From Steinernema hermaphroditum (Eukaryota; Nematoda; Chromadorea; Rhabditida; Steinernematidae): a stretch of 64,000 nucleotides of DNA. The notes below the pieces were generated by a model. The model was not told the DNA's origin. It saw nothing but the letters and a program-made list of their open reading frames with translations, and ran no database searches. Shown piece after piece: positions 11,901-22,449 of the stretch. The DNA is taken from assembly GCA_030435675.1 (NCBI GenBank), contig CM059621.1, forward strand, positions 12,152,001-12,216,000. Reading direction: 5' to 3'. The translations under genes and the position numbers were made by a program. Each line of letters begins with the position of its first letter. Position 1 is the stretch's first letter.

Positions 11901-14900
11901 TCCATACAGTGGTTGACCTGGACGTTGCTCTGTCTTCTTAGGCTGAACACCAGTTCGACTGGTCCGGGCTTTGTAAAGAAAATAGGAGTTTTCCTCACTC
12001 CCGAACGTGTGTTTCTTGTGAGACGCACCTGATCGTACACCTCCTTGCCGAGCTCTCCAAAATGGCCTTGGTCAATGCAGGCTTTGTAAGATAGTCCGCT
12101 GATGCAGACGGACAAATCGAGCTGAAAGTCGGCCTGTGCTCTTTGAATTACGAGATTAGCTTACGTAGTCATCGTGAAACTCCTTCTCTGTGGTGACGAT
12201 GATCTCGGTAGCAATCGTTTCGTTCACGTAGATGTGCTTGGGCAGTTCAACGATCATGTAGAAGTCTTTCTTGCTAATAACAGCCGTTGGGCTAGGCCGG
12301 CACACACCGAAGTGTCCAGGTCCCCAGAAGGTCGACGCGATGGACCAGTTGGCGATTGAATCGGGGGCTGTCAGCTGAACACGTCCTTTTCCAGATGTGC
12401 TAAACATTGCGCTATGGGCCTTTTTACTGAACATCGGACCAACTCGAGGGGAACATCGTTGAAGAGCCAAACTTCCTTGAAATCTTGCCGGACCTTGACT
12501 TGCTCGGCCGAGTGTCCCCCGATGACCGGATCATCGTTTGTCTCCATTGCCTGCGGAACATCATCAACAGGTAGTGTTCGGCTACGATGAGGATTCTCGG
12601 CAGCCCTGTCGGAAGCCCTGTCAGGCGAAGCGGCTACTGTAATCTACTGCATTGGCTTTGAAATCGGAAAGAGTCCTCACAATAACCTATGTTAAAGATC
12701 GACGATACACGCACATTCAGGTCAGGACTAAATTGAGGGGAAACAGGACTGAGATTGGCGTCGGGGTGTGCTGCAAACGGCACACGGACAAGAGCTCTGT
12801 TAGGGCATGCTGGCAATCACTTACTTGCACCTTGCCTCAAGAAGACAGGATTACGAATCTCGCTGGGAACGTATTGGCAAGCCTTTCGCAATTGCTGCTG
12901 ACAGAAGTTAGAGATCCCGGAGGAGGAACGGCCGAAAAAGGGACACGTGAGTGTGGTGGAGAGGTAGCTTCGGTATGAGTGACCAGCTTCTTTACATACG
13001 CCACCTAAGTGACAACGTTTGTGGTAGGAGAGAGGAAGGACCCCTACTTAGAATGTCCTTGAAATTTGCGTCGTCAAAGAAGTTGGCCATTCGAAGGCTG
13101 GTTGTTTTATTGCCGCCGAAAGAGTCTATTTCCCAGTATGTGGACGGAGCGTACATGAGCGATCGCTAAAACTCCCAGAATTTAGAAATTTCGTAGGCTA
13201 TCTACCTGTAGTAGGCCAAACATCCTTGAGTCTAAGACATGAAGAAGGGCGAGACCTCTTTCGGGTCCGTTGATGTTGATGCTGAGCTTGTCACTTGGAC
13301 TGATCTCACTGGCGTTGGGTGTAGCTGTGAACTGAAGGAGACGTCTTATACTCGATTTAAAGAGACCACCTACCGGACAGTTATTCTCCACGAAGAACAT
13401 CCACATGTCTGTGTAGGGTTTCCCGTCCTTGTAGGCGGCCGTCTTTTGGAAGGAGTACACGTAGAGGACACACTGGGAGACCATCTTTTCGGTGATCTCG
13501 AAGCGAATCCGCTGATGTTCCACTTGACCAGAGGCGGCAATCTCGCGCTTATTACAAACAACCTAAGGAGAATCGTCAAGGATCTTGTAGACCCTAAGGT
13601 ACCATGTACTCAGAAGCAACTCCCAACACAGTCGCTCTGAACTCCTCTCCAACTCGGTAACTCGTTTTTGTGGGTTCTTCTGGACTGATGAGGTTGAAGT
13701 TGGTAGATTCTGCAGAGGACATATTGGCCACGATGAGAGTGACATTCCGCGAAAACATTGCATTCGATATTTCTCTTTGAGCCTAAAGAAATCGTCAGAT
13801 TTCCCTGAGCTGAAGACCTACAAAGATGACGATGGCCGAACAGTGATAGAAGTCGTTCCTTGCCGCGCTAATTCCGATGATCTCTCCGATCTTTGTTTGA
13901 TACGTGGACTGCTTTGTGTAACCTTCTCGGGTCGACAAACAAGTGACGTTCATGTGGACGACGTCCGGCAAATCTTCGAAAGGCGATCCAGTGGGCTTGA
14001 CGAAGACAAAGAAGCTCATGGATCGATCGGAGAAGGCCGGTCTCAGCGGGACAAGGTCGAAGCCGGCGACTCGGAGGTCGAGCTGGTAGCGGGTCTCGGC
14101 CGTCGCCGAAGTCGAGGTGTCCCGAACCTTGGCTATGATTGTGGCAGATTGTGTATGCTTGTCGGGGAAGCACTGAGACACTTTAACTTGACTTGACACG
14201 AATCCATTCATCATCTGAAGTTGGGTGTTGCGGTTCATTCCACTGATAATCTCACAGTGATACCGTAAGAGAGGTCAAGTAGTGGGTGTCAGTGCTGTTT
14301 TCGCTCTTGCACTCTATCCTAACAGTGCCGTTCAGGAGAGTTCCATGGGAATATCGCGCGGAAACAGTGAACAACGGTGTGTCAGAGTCCCTGGTCACTT
14401 TGGCGTCCAGCAGGACCTGGATGAGCGGCAAGGCTAAATTGATCGTTCCGCTATTGCGTCACATGTGCTTGGTGCCTACCGTAATCTTGCACTTCAAAGG
14501 TGGCGACATAGCTCATTGCGGAATTCTCCACGGCGCGTCCCCCGTAGTCGTTTGGAATTGCGACGATCCTCCACTCGCCATACTGTAAGTTCTCTGGGAG
14601 CGTGAATTCCAGATGGATGTATCTGTCTTCGGCGGTCTCATTCTTCGTGATCAGTTTAAAGTTGTTGGGGTTCCACAAACTAAAGGAGACCTCTTCTTTG
14701 TAAAGTTCGCCCTCTTCCGTGATAGGAAGTGCGCGGACTTTTACTAAAAGTGCAACATGAGTCATGTGTTGTCACAGCTGGGAACCGACCCTTTTCTCCC
14801 TTCTTGTAGAAGACCTTGTCAGTTTGAACTTCGATGGTCCGTATATTGGGGTTTCCGTGGACATTTGCCACGTAGGAAGAGTGCTTATCGACCTTCACCG

Positions 14901-16020
14901 TCACGGAGTAAAAGTCGGAATAAGTGTCCTTCTTGTCCAACTGGAACTTGACCACATTTGGACGGTCTAAACAGAGTGTTGCACGACGACAACAATACAG
15001 AAAACAAACTCGTTTTAGAGGTTAGAATACTCCGTCGGTACACAATTCTGTTCTTTTCATTCTGGCCGGAAGTTTTGATCTCCACGTCTAACTGCACGTT
15101 GATCGTTCGGGATGTTTGAAGTGGGATGACGACGATCTCGTTTTCGGTTCCCCATCGGAAGCTCGGAGGCAGCAAAACGATCGGCTCTCTAAAACGGCGT
15201 TTAAGAAGGAAGTGATTCCGATTTCGGTTGTCTATCTTTTCTAAAGGCAACATTGCTCAATGAATAAGCAAATAGAAAATTTCTAAACTAACAAGGGAAC
15301 AATTTGAAGGGTCTGACTTAGATCGGGCTGAAAATTGGAACACAGGTAGGCATTATTCGACGTTTACCTCACAAGCTCGTAGGTTTATATGAACATTTCA
15401 AACCGTACATACCGTTCAAATGATTATGGTTAACATTGCCGGCATAGCAAACTGGGGGTGTGTTGGCTGCCGTTCAAGCCCCTTTTGTTTTTTCCCATTA
15501 AGCACCCTTTGATGATTAATAAAAGTCGGCTCCGGACATACTTTTCGTTTTTTTGTACGTGTCTACATGGCCACATATGCGCAAGGTTAACTTTCGGAAA
15601 AATTGGAATTTTTTGCTCTTAATAGAAAGGTCCTTGCAACATTTATCACAAAGAGCGAACAACCCGAACGGCGTATTTTTTGAACTTTATCGAAGTCTAC
15701 ATAATCCATTTTATCGATATTTTATCAATGTTATCGGTCTTTATGCAAGTAATTCCACCAAAATGATTACGGCGACAGACCTTAGAGGCGACAGAACCGT
15801 GACTCTCATGAAGAGATCAGTTTCTATTTCTGGAAGTTTCTTATCAAATTGGTGTGTTAAGTTGAACCCTTACTTGACATTTTTTACACTTGGAAAATAT
15901 TACAAAGTTCGTAATCTGTTTTTCCCTTATTTCCGAAGATAACGGTACTCACAGTTCTGAGCGGACACTCTGGAGGCTGAAGAACGAGAAGAAGGCGAAA
16001 TAAAGCAACAATCTGGACAT
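8974..16020 (-). CDS. Complement C3/C4/C5-like thioester-superfamily protein, thioester lost
   Basis: Twenty-four exons (high to low): 16020-15953, 15188-15031, 14966-14790, 14743-14480, 14433-14264, 14214-13822, 13782-13603, 13562-13374, 13331-13206, 13165-13048, 13004-12825, 12770-12687, 12636-12444, 12399-12165, 12121-11858, 11813-11621, 11574-11362, 11314-10838, 10790-10684, 10639-9956, 9912-9835, 9789-9426, 9363-9123, 9079-8974; 5,262 nt, 1,753 residues (human C3 is 1,663). Order seen: signal peptide; macroglobulin domains (TDKVFYKKGEKVKVRALP is the MG2 mark); a four-Cys anaphylatoxin-like segment ~618-657; RQDFKEVWLF and APDSIANWSI (MG7 entry); CUB-like part; helical TED ending in DTFFASRSLYEYRKK; receptor-binding MG8; C345C/NTR with CSCAEANC. 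At the thioester position stands GSGEP (~1081-1085) instead of GCGEQ, so no thioester can form. Likely secreted. The C345C end argues against CD109, A2M or insect TEPs. Least certain are the exon 12/13 junction and the start of exon 16. Confidence 0.87.
15189..15952 (-). other. Long first intron of the complement-like gene
   Basis: This 764-nt intron separates the signal-peptide exon from the first macroglobulin exon. All other introns of the gene are about 39-62 nt, so it is the obvious place for regulatory sequence. No specific element was recognised. Confidence 0.6.
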
Positions 16021-16623
16021 TTCTCGACGAGCTGATCACATTGGAACAACAATGGCAACTGAAACAACGATCGCAAATCGATTCGCGTTTCGAACGGGTG
16101 CGACAAGACAGCCGCTCGTTAATCGTCGTTTAGCCGACGGCGCTCTTCGCCGCCTTCGACACCGCTCGGAGAAACCGATCTTATCGAGCGAGGTGGCGCC
16201 CTGTTCGCGCACCGAGAGGACAAAAGATGGGCATGTACGCGTCGAAAATGGGGCGGTCGAGACGCTCAGATCGTGCGGTCAAGAACGACGATGTTGTGGC
16301 TAGGTGCACGCCTGTTGCATAAACAATTGCGCGAGCGCTGGATGCACATGGAAATGGGTGCTGGTGGACGGCGGAAACGAACTAGTTTCGCGCAGTGCAG
16401 TGAGTGTTTATGTTGATCGGAGCCTTGGAGTTCAGCGAACGCATCATCTTTTTTTTCGTTTTCCGATGGCGTCTTTAAAATAGTGAAAGATTAAAGAGAG
16501 ATTATCAGTCAATATTTCTGAAAAATGTGGGGTCTCCACTGTTGAGCGATCTCTCACTTCTTAGCATCCATTATCGCGGAATTCGAACAATGTCGTGATT
16601 CAGCGAAAGATGTGCGACCAGAC

Positions 16624-16690
16624 GGAAAACACAACACTTGATTTATGGGAGTGATCTGCGAAATCCGTGCGAATTTCGCTGTCGCATGCT
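16624..16690 (+). repeat. Dispersed repeat, copy 1 of 2
   Basis: A ~65-bp segment including GATCTGCGAAATCCGTGCGA is repeated with few changes at 17,200-17,262 in the same orientation. Both copies follow an ACAACAC/ACAACCC stretch and a CTTGATT.ATGGGAG core. Nature unknown; possibly ends of an old mobile element. Confidence 0.65.
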
Positions 16691-17199
16691 GGTCTGTTCG
16701 TTGAGCCACGCGACAGGACCACGGAAAAAGAGCGTCCTAGCATTCATCAAGAACTTCATTAACTCCAAGAGGAGCTTCCAAATTTGAACCCTAGAAGCTT
16801 CTATGTGTCTAGACATGCCCGAAAAAAAGGCCAACTAAATTCGGCATCATATGGTGCTAACTACGTGGCTCGCCCTTAGTGTTCACATAAAATGCAGCTT
16901 AAGCCGGAGGCTAAACCAAACCTGGATTTTAAGCCCCATCCTTTTTTTTATTTTTTTTTATTTTTTTATTTTTTTTTATTTAAGCCCCAAAAGTCAATAC
17001 GGAGCTTGCTTCTCTCGCCCGCACCTCTTATACATATCTAGGCATAAGCCTGTGTCTGAGCCTAAGTGAACCCTAGATCTCGAACATATGCAATGTGAAT
17101 ATAAGTTCGTTTAGCTCGCTATAATCTGAGATATCTAGGCATGTGCTTAGAACTCGAACGTGCTCTACGCTCTTTTTTCGCGGTCCTATCACAACACCC

Positions 17200-17262
17200 T
17201 GAAAATACAACCCTTGATTGATGGGAGCGATCTGCGAAATCCGTCCGAATTTCGCTGTCGCA
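17200..17262 (+). repeat. Dispersed repeat, copy 2 of 2
   Basis: Partner of the copy at 16,624-16,690, sharing GATCTGCGAAATCCGTCCGA and TTTCGCTGTCGCAT. The ~570 bp between the copies includes the T-rich tract. Confidence 0.65.
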
Positions 17263-18802
17263 TTCTGTTAAGTGAACCGCTGCGCCCCACAGTCGGACTC
17301 ATAGAAGAGGGAAAGTGAACAAATAATGACTAGTTTATATCATAGACGTGAAAAATTACTTTTATACTCTTTGCTCGGACTACTTCGTAAGCAATTTTTC
17401 CGAAGTCGAAAAAATCTTTCTTTTATTTGACCAGTGTTAAATCTGAAATTAAGTTTAAAACAGTTCCTTTCTCCCGATGGTGTAAGTGGAAAATTCGAAA
17501 TTTGGATTATTGCACTGTTCACAGTTCCATCATTTTCATAATTTGCTTCCTTTCTCTTTGTTAAAGAGAAGATAGAACCTTTATGAAATACTTTTCTATC
17601 TTCCATTGATCATTGGACATCTCATGAGCAAGGTTAAAAATAACGCCGAGAAGCAATGCAATGCAAAAAGAAGATGCACGAGGTAGTCAGCTGATCTTCG
17701 AGCAAATGGTGGCGCTGGAACTGCAATAATCCAGTTAGGAACAGCCGTCGTTTGAAAGATTAACGCATCGTGGAGAGAGCGTCGTAACAATCGAAGGTCA
17801 CTCAAGCTGCTCGATCCATTTCGAACTTTCGAGAGGTCAGAGAGGGAGGACGAAAGTGAAATTATAGAGGGCAAACGAAGGAACGACATTGTGAAACCTT
17901 GAGATTTCGAAAATCACAGCAGATCAGCTCTGCTCCAAAATACAAGCATTGCAAAAAAAAAGGTGGAGGAAGAGCAAATAATCCCGCGGCAGCAGGTGTA
18001 CCCCGACCACTCCCGGCGAGTCACAATTCAAACAGTGGCACGAATGGGAAAAATTCCATGGAACGTATCTCATCTGTTTATTTAATTGGTTCTCAAGTTA
18101 CGGTCAACCGAAGTTCGGATTCGAGAAGGCATCCAAAGTGGGAGCTGCACAGCGCAACTGTTTACCGCCACCGGAGATGCGCATGGACGAGGGAGCGAAG
18201 TGGAACGAGTTCGTCGCAATCGGTGTCGTCGCCACTGTGTATCGATGACTCACCGAGCGGAGGAAATGATTGAAGGGAGGTTGGGACCGCACAAACGGCG
18301 GGCAGCTGTCCGCAGGAGACCTCGTTGTCCCCTTGATGAGTTGACGAAGAGGACGATCGCCACATGTGATAAGAAACAAAGGCAACGTGAGATCTGAGTC
18401 ATACGATCTGATTCGCAGTGTGCACTTTGAAATTGGAAGTTAATTATATCGACGGTCATCATAACACAACACATGGACGTGGATTGGGACAATTTTTGTA
18501 GAAGTCTTCTTTCCGATTTGCATCAAACTGACTCATAAAAAATTGTTTTGTCGTTTTGACGCTATTTTTAAAGTTATATTGTTCTGGGAACACTGTAAGC
18601 AAGGACAACGCTTTGTAACTGTAAAGTTTTATTTCCTGTGTAAATTTTATTTTTGACTGATGTCATTCTCTGTCGAGGTAGTTCAAGATGATTTGAGCGA
18701 CTTTGTCAAGTATTTCTGAGATCCGTAATTTCCTTCGCGTTAAAATCGTTATCAATATGCCAGGTTCTTCGGTCCCATCGTTTTAAAATCATTCGAAAGC
18801 TG

Positions 18803-19406
18803 TACAGGGTGTCAAGTAAATACTGTCACGCGTTCGGAACTCTTGAATTTTTCGTGCTTTTCTGCACTTTCCTCTCCGGCATTTGTTTTATTCGTGTTCT
18901 GCATGCTTTTCTGATCTAGAACTGCTATTTGCTTTGTTATTTTATGCGCTGCTATTCAGAAGAATGGTCTCAAAAAAAACCATTTTTCCATCGTCGCCTA
19001 CCACAAGCGTGGAATGCCAATACCCAAGATTTCGAAGACGTTGAATCCTCATTTAATGCAAGTTCATCGCGTGATTAAACGTTACCAGGAGACTGCTGGA
19101 GTCAAGGACCATCAGTGACGTGGAAGGCCGCGCTCCGCCAGGACTCCCAGAACCAGAGAAAGCATCAGGAAGAAAAGTAACCAGAATCCAGCATGGTACA
19201 TGAGAAAGCTGGCCAGGGAACACCAATCAGTGCCTCATCGGTTACAAGACTGGTGGAACAAGATCTAGGGGTCCATCCCTACAAACTGGTGCGCGGACAG
19301 CTTTTGAGCGATCGAATGAAGTGATATATAAATTGCTTTGTTTTGTTCGTCCTGCGAAAAATTATGGCGTTTTTTGCGCGTGACAGTATTTAGTTGACAC
19401 CCTGTA
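18803..19406. mobile_element. Internally deleted Tc1/mariner-type element
   Basis: The ends are 30-bp inverted repeats with a single mismatch: TACAGGGTGTCAAGTAAATA at 18,803 and the complement ending CCCTGTA at 19,406. TA at both ends fits the TA target duplication of Tc1/mariner elements. The ~545-bp interior keeps a broken N-terminal helix-turn-helix part of a transposase on the plus strand: a YHKRGMPIPKISK-like first helix set, then an ISASSVTRLVEQDLG and HPYKL segment near 19,226-19,290, with frame breaks between. The catalytic domain is missing, so it cannot move on its own. Confidence 0.8.
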
Positions 19407-20305
19407 TACTACCTATCCAAAGAGGTGAATGACTGTGTTTCCTTAGTATCGTCGTCATAAGCGTTGTGAAATTTACAGCTGAAAACTAAAGTGCTTTGCT
19501 ATTAAGAGATTTTTCAAGAATTTGAGAGGGGGAGAATTGAAGTATTTTACGCTTAGCTACGGTGTTCCTTCATTCACGAATATTCACTGCAGTCACTTCT
19601 GAACTCTAGTTCACACACCCTTATCCATTGATTAATAGTTACCATTGTTTTTACCATTTATCTTCCCGAATGAATGGCACTTCACCGTGTAGGACATTTC
19701 CGTTTGACTCATGCGGATTCAACCTCTTCGCCACTTGAACGAGTACACTGATGAGACCGCTGATCGCTCTTCTCGGATACCGTCTCCAGCCGAAGTTGGA
19801 AGAAGATCACCGTCAACTGTGTGATTTTTGCTTTCTACTGCATATATGAGACCTCTCGCAAGGCGGAAGACGTTCATACGAGAAGATAAATCAAAATCAT
19901 TCGGACTCATTTTCCAATTTATCATTTTTGGATTACAAAGGAAGGTACCTATTTTCTTCCAGGATCAATATGGCACCATCGTTTTGAAATCATTGTTGGG
20001 ATATCTGTCGTCTGTCCAACCAATTTCAGCCAACAGCTAAGCTAAAACGTCTTTTTTGAGACGTTTTGAGATGCAAAGAGTTTTTAGAGGTGTCGATGAA
20101 CGTCTGATCGACGTTGATTGGTCGTAGTCATTAATCTAAATCCGAATCGGGAGTTCTTGAAACAAGGCATCTGTTCGTTGCGTTGCTTTGGGAAAAATAG
20201 TCTTCAAATTCTTCAAAAAAAAAAATAGTCAAATTCTTTTTTAGTATATCATTCTTATCGTTTGGACGGCCTGCTACGGGCTTAGAACCGACTGACGCTA
20301 TATTG

Positions 20306-20395
20306 TATCCTCCAATCCAATGCAGCAACCCTAATGCCTGTCCTTAATGGCATAAACACGTATTTATTTTTATGCTTTATTTTTAGAAATCTGAG
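20306..20395 (+). repeat. Dispersed repeat, copy 1 of 2
   Basis: Shares the core CCCTAATGCCTGTC and TGGCATAAA with 20,497-20,572 in the same orientation, each followed by a T-rich run. Nature unknown. Confidence 0.55.
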
Positions 20396-20496
20396 AAGGT
20401 GATAAATGCAGCGGGCTTGTAAGAAGTCGATAGTTCACTACGAGTAGGTATCCCTAAAACTCGCAACTTCTATGGGGATTATCAACTTTATCTTCG

Positions 20497-20572
20497 TATC
20501 CAATCCAGCAGCCCTAATGCCTGTCTCTAGTGGCATAAATACGCATTAATTTTTTTTGCTGTATTCACAGAA
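20497..20572 (+). repeat. Dispersed repeat, copy 2 of 2
   Basis: Partner of the copy at 20,306-20,395, with AGCAGCCCTAATGCCTGTC and TGGCATAAATACGCATT. The two copies lie within 200 bp, so local duplication is likely. Confidence 0.55.
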
Positions 20573-21492
20573 CACAAAACTAATGGATATTTACGCAATT
20601 CGTCATTTTCGTTACGAACTCTAACGCCTATATTTGCCATACGGCTGCCTGCACTGGGAACACATGCTTAGAAAACGGAAGTTGTGAGTCACAGAGTGTT
20701 GCCGAGTCTTGTGTATTCTTAGACTCTTCCGCTGACTAAGATGTAAACATGTGCAAAATATTTTGAGCACATTTTCCAAGAACAATGTGCCCTTGGGTAA
20801 ACAGAATGCATTAGCTGGCTTCCTTTCTAGAATAGCTGAAGACCGATACGACAGGAGAACGTTTAAAATAACTTCCTGCAACATTTCATTGCACTTTCTT
20901 TTGAGAGATCACTATCACTGGAGGCACAAAGAAGACATGTGATGCGATTTGACATATGATAAGAAGGCAAGGACACCTGAGTCATACTAAGCTCTTCACA
21001 GTTTCAGTTTACTTTAAATCCCAGGATTTAATGTTTATCTTTTCATCAGATCTTCATCATCGGTTTTAATCGCAAATTCTGACGAAGTGTGTCTTAAAAG
21101 TCTGACTTCGAACGTTTTAAACGTTGAGATGTATGCATGCAGACGCTTCCAAAGATACGCATTCTAAGAACACCCTCCTTCGACTTCATCGTTGCAGGGC
21201 GTCTTTAATATTCATTGCGTATTTTATGAGCAGAGCAAGTAATTGGCATTGCAGACGCTATAAACATCGAGCGACACATTCGCACAGTCTTAATAGTGGT
21301 CATTAGTGCTAACAATGTGGATGCACTCTGCGGAACGTCCGAAGGTACTTTTCTAGAAGTGCCGCTTTGGTACAGATCTGTTCCGTCAACGTCGCGTTGA
21401 ATTAGTTCTATTCACAACAGCTTGATACTCGAGGAGGAACTAAAATCTCTCGGAATATTTGGGCGAGCCATCAGTGGGCGCTATGCCCTTTT

Positions 21493-21707
21493 TCAATCGT
21501 TCTTCTTCGGACTTTTGGGGTTGGGGATGAACGTTTCAAAGCCAGGATGGTGCACTTGGAATCGTTTGAACCTTTTGCTTTGGCTATGCGGCCGAGCTAA
21601 TGTTTTTTGGAATGATTTTTCGCCAGAGGGAGACGGCCCTGATTCGTTTGTTTCTGATGCGATGTTCGCGAGTCCCACGTCGAAAGTGTGTGTTTTGATA
21701 GGAGGTT
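21493..21707 (-). CDS. Possible orphan terminal exon, unrecognised
   Basis: On the minus strand a TTATTTTTAG acceptor is followed by an open frame of 71 codons ending in TGA. It reads PPIKTHTFDVGLANIASETN, then a Ser/Pro/Lys-rich basic tail ending NPKSPKKND. The composition fits a cytoplasmic or disordered tail. No upstream exon could be joined, and an overlapping plus-strand frame is also open, so support is weak. Confidence 0.25.
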
Positions 21708-22253
21708 CTAAAAATAAAGTGACGTTTTGATACTTATTTTGTTTGACATTTGAGTGCCACGAACACTGAATGCAGTCTTTTCATATCCATGTGCTTCTCC
21801 TTTCTCCTCGACATAAATCTCACACGTCGCCCACAGTATTAGCGTCTCGACGTCATGTACCTCTTTTTTCGGAATTTTTGTTCTTTCTTCGCTAGACTAG
21901 TGTAATATCTGGAAAACACAGAAAGTGAGTCGCGAACACTCGCCCACACGCGTCATAACTGGTAGAGTGATCCTTTAATTCTTCACAGGGTGATCTTATT
22001 GCGACGATCACCTATGATAATGAGACGATTGAAAAACTTTTAAAATAAGAAAAATAAGTTCAAATTTGTGGACTATTTGTGTATATTCCTTCTCAATACT
22101 CTCGACTTCTCGAATTAGAACGCTGCTGCCTTGTTTTTGTATCAGCGTCTAATTCATCCAGCACCCAAAGATGATGATTTAGTGCCCTGATTTTGCAAAA
22201 CCGTCGGAAATAACAAAATTTTACATAAGAATTTCTGCGACTAGCTGTGTCCG

Positions 22254-22449
22254 TGATGCTAATCGTGTCGGGATCTTGTCCTGGACTTCGCCAAGTCCGA
22301 ATCCAGTAGAAGGACTTGAGTAAGTTGACTCGGGAAATTCTGAGGATACCAATTAGTTGAGGACTCCAGGACTGGACTCGAACTTGGCAATTCCAGGTCC
22401 AGTGGACTCGAATTGGACTCGGACTCGGGTTTCGACACGATTAGCATCA
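22254..22449. mobile_element. MITE-like element
   Basis: A 196-bp unit bounded by a perfect 17-bp inverted repeat, TGATGCTAATCGTGTCG at 22,254-22,270 and its complement at 22,433-22,449. The interior is rich in GGACTCG/CGAGTCC motifs, so the single strand could fold extensively, and it encodes nothing. Size and structure fit a non-autonomous DNA element. A target-site duplication is not clear. Confidence 0.6.

Larger units (their letters stand above)
16021..21492. other. Gene-poor stretch upstream of the complement-like gene
   Basis: Contains a dispersed repeat pair (16.6 and 17.2 kb), a T-rich tract at about 16,946-16,981, the deleted mariner-type element at 18,803-19,406, and a repeat pair at 20.3 and 20.5 kb. 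A few frames at 17.6-18.4 kb are open on both strands but show no family motif. Confidence 0.5.

Noticed and set aside
14215..14263. Apparent one-base frameshift in the complement-like gene
   Set aside because: A 49-nt GT-AG intron (GTATCA donor, AACTTCAG acceptor) restores phase exactly, so the gene is not broken here.
16930..16985. T-rich tract as a regulatory or poly(A) feature
   Set aside because: Simple low-complexity sequence with no gene next to it.
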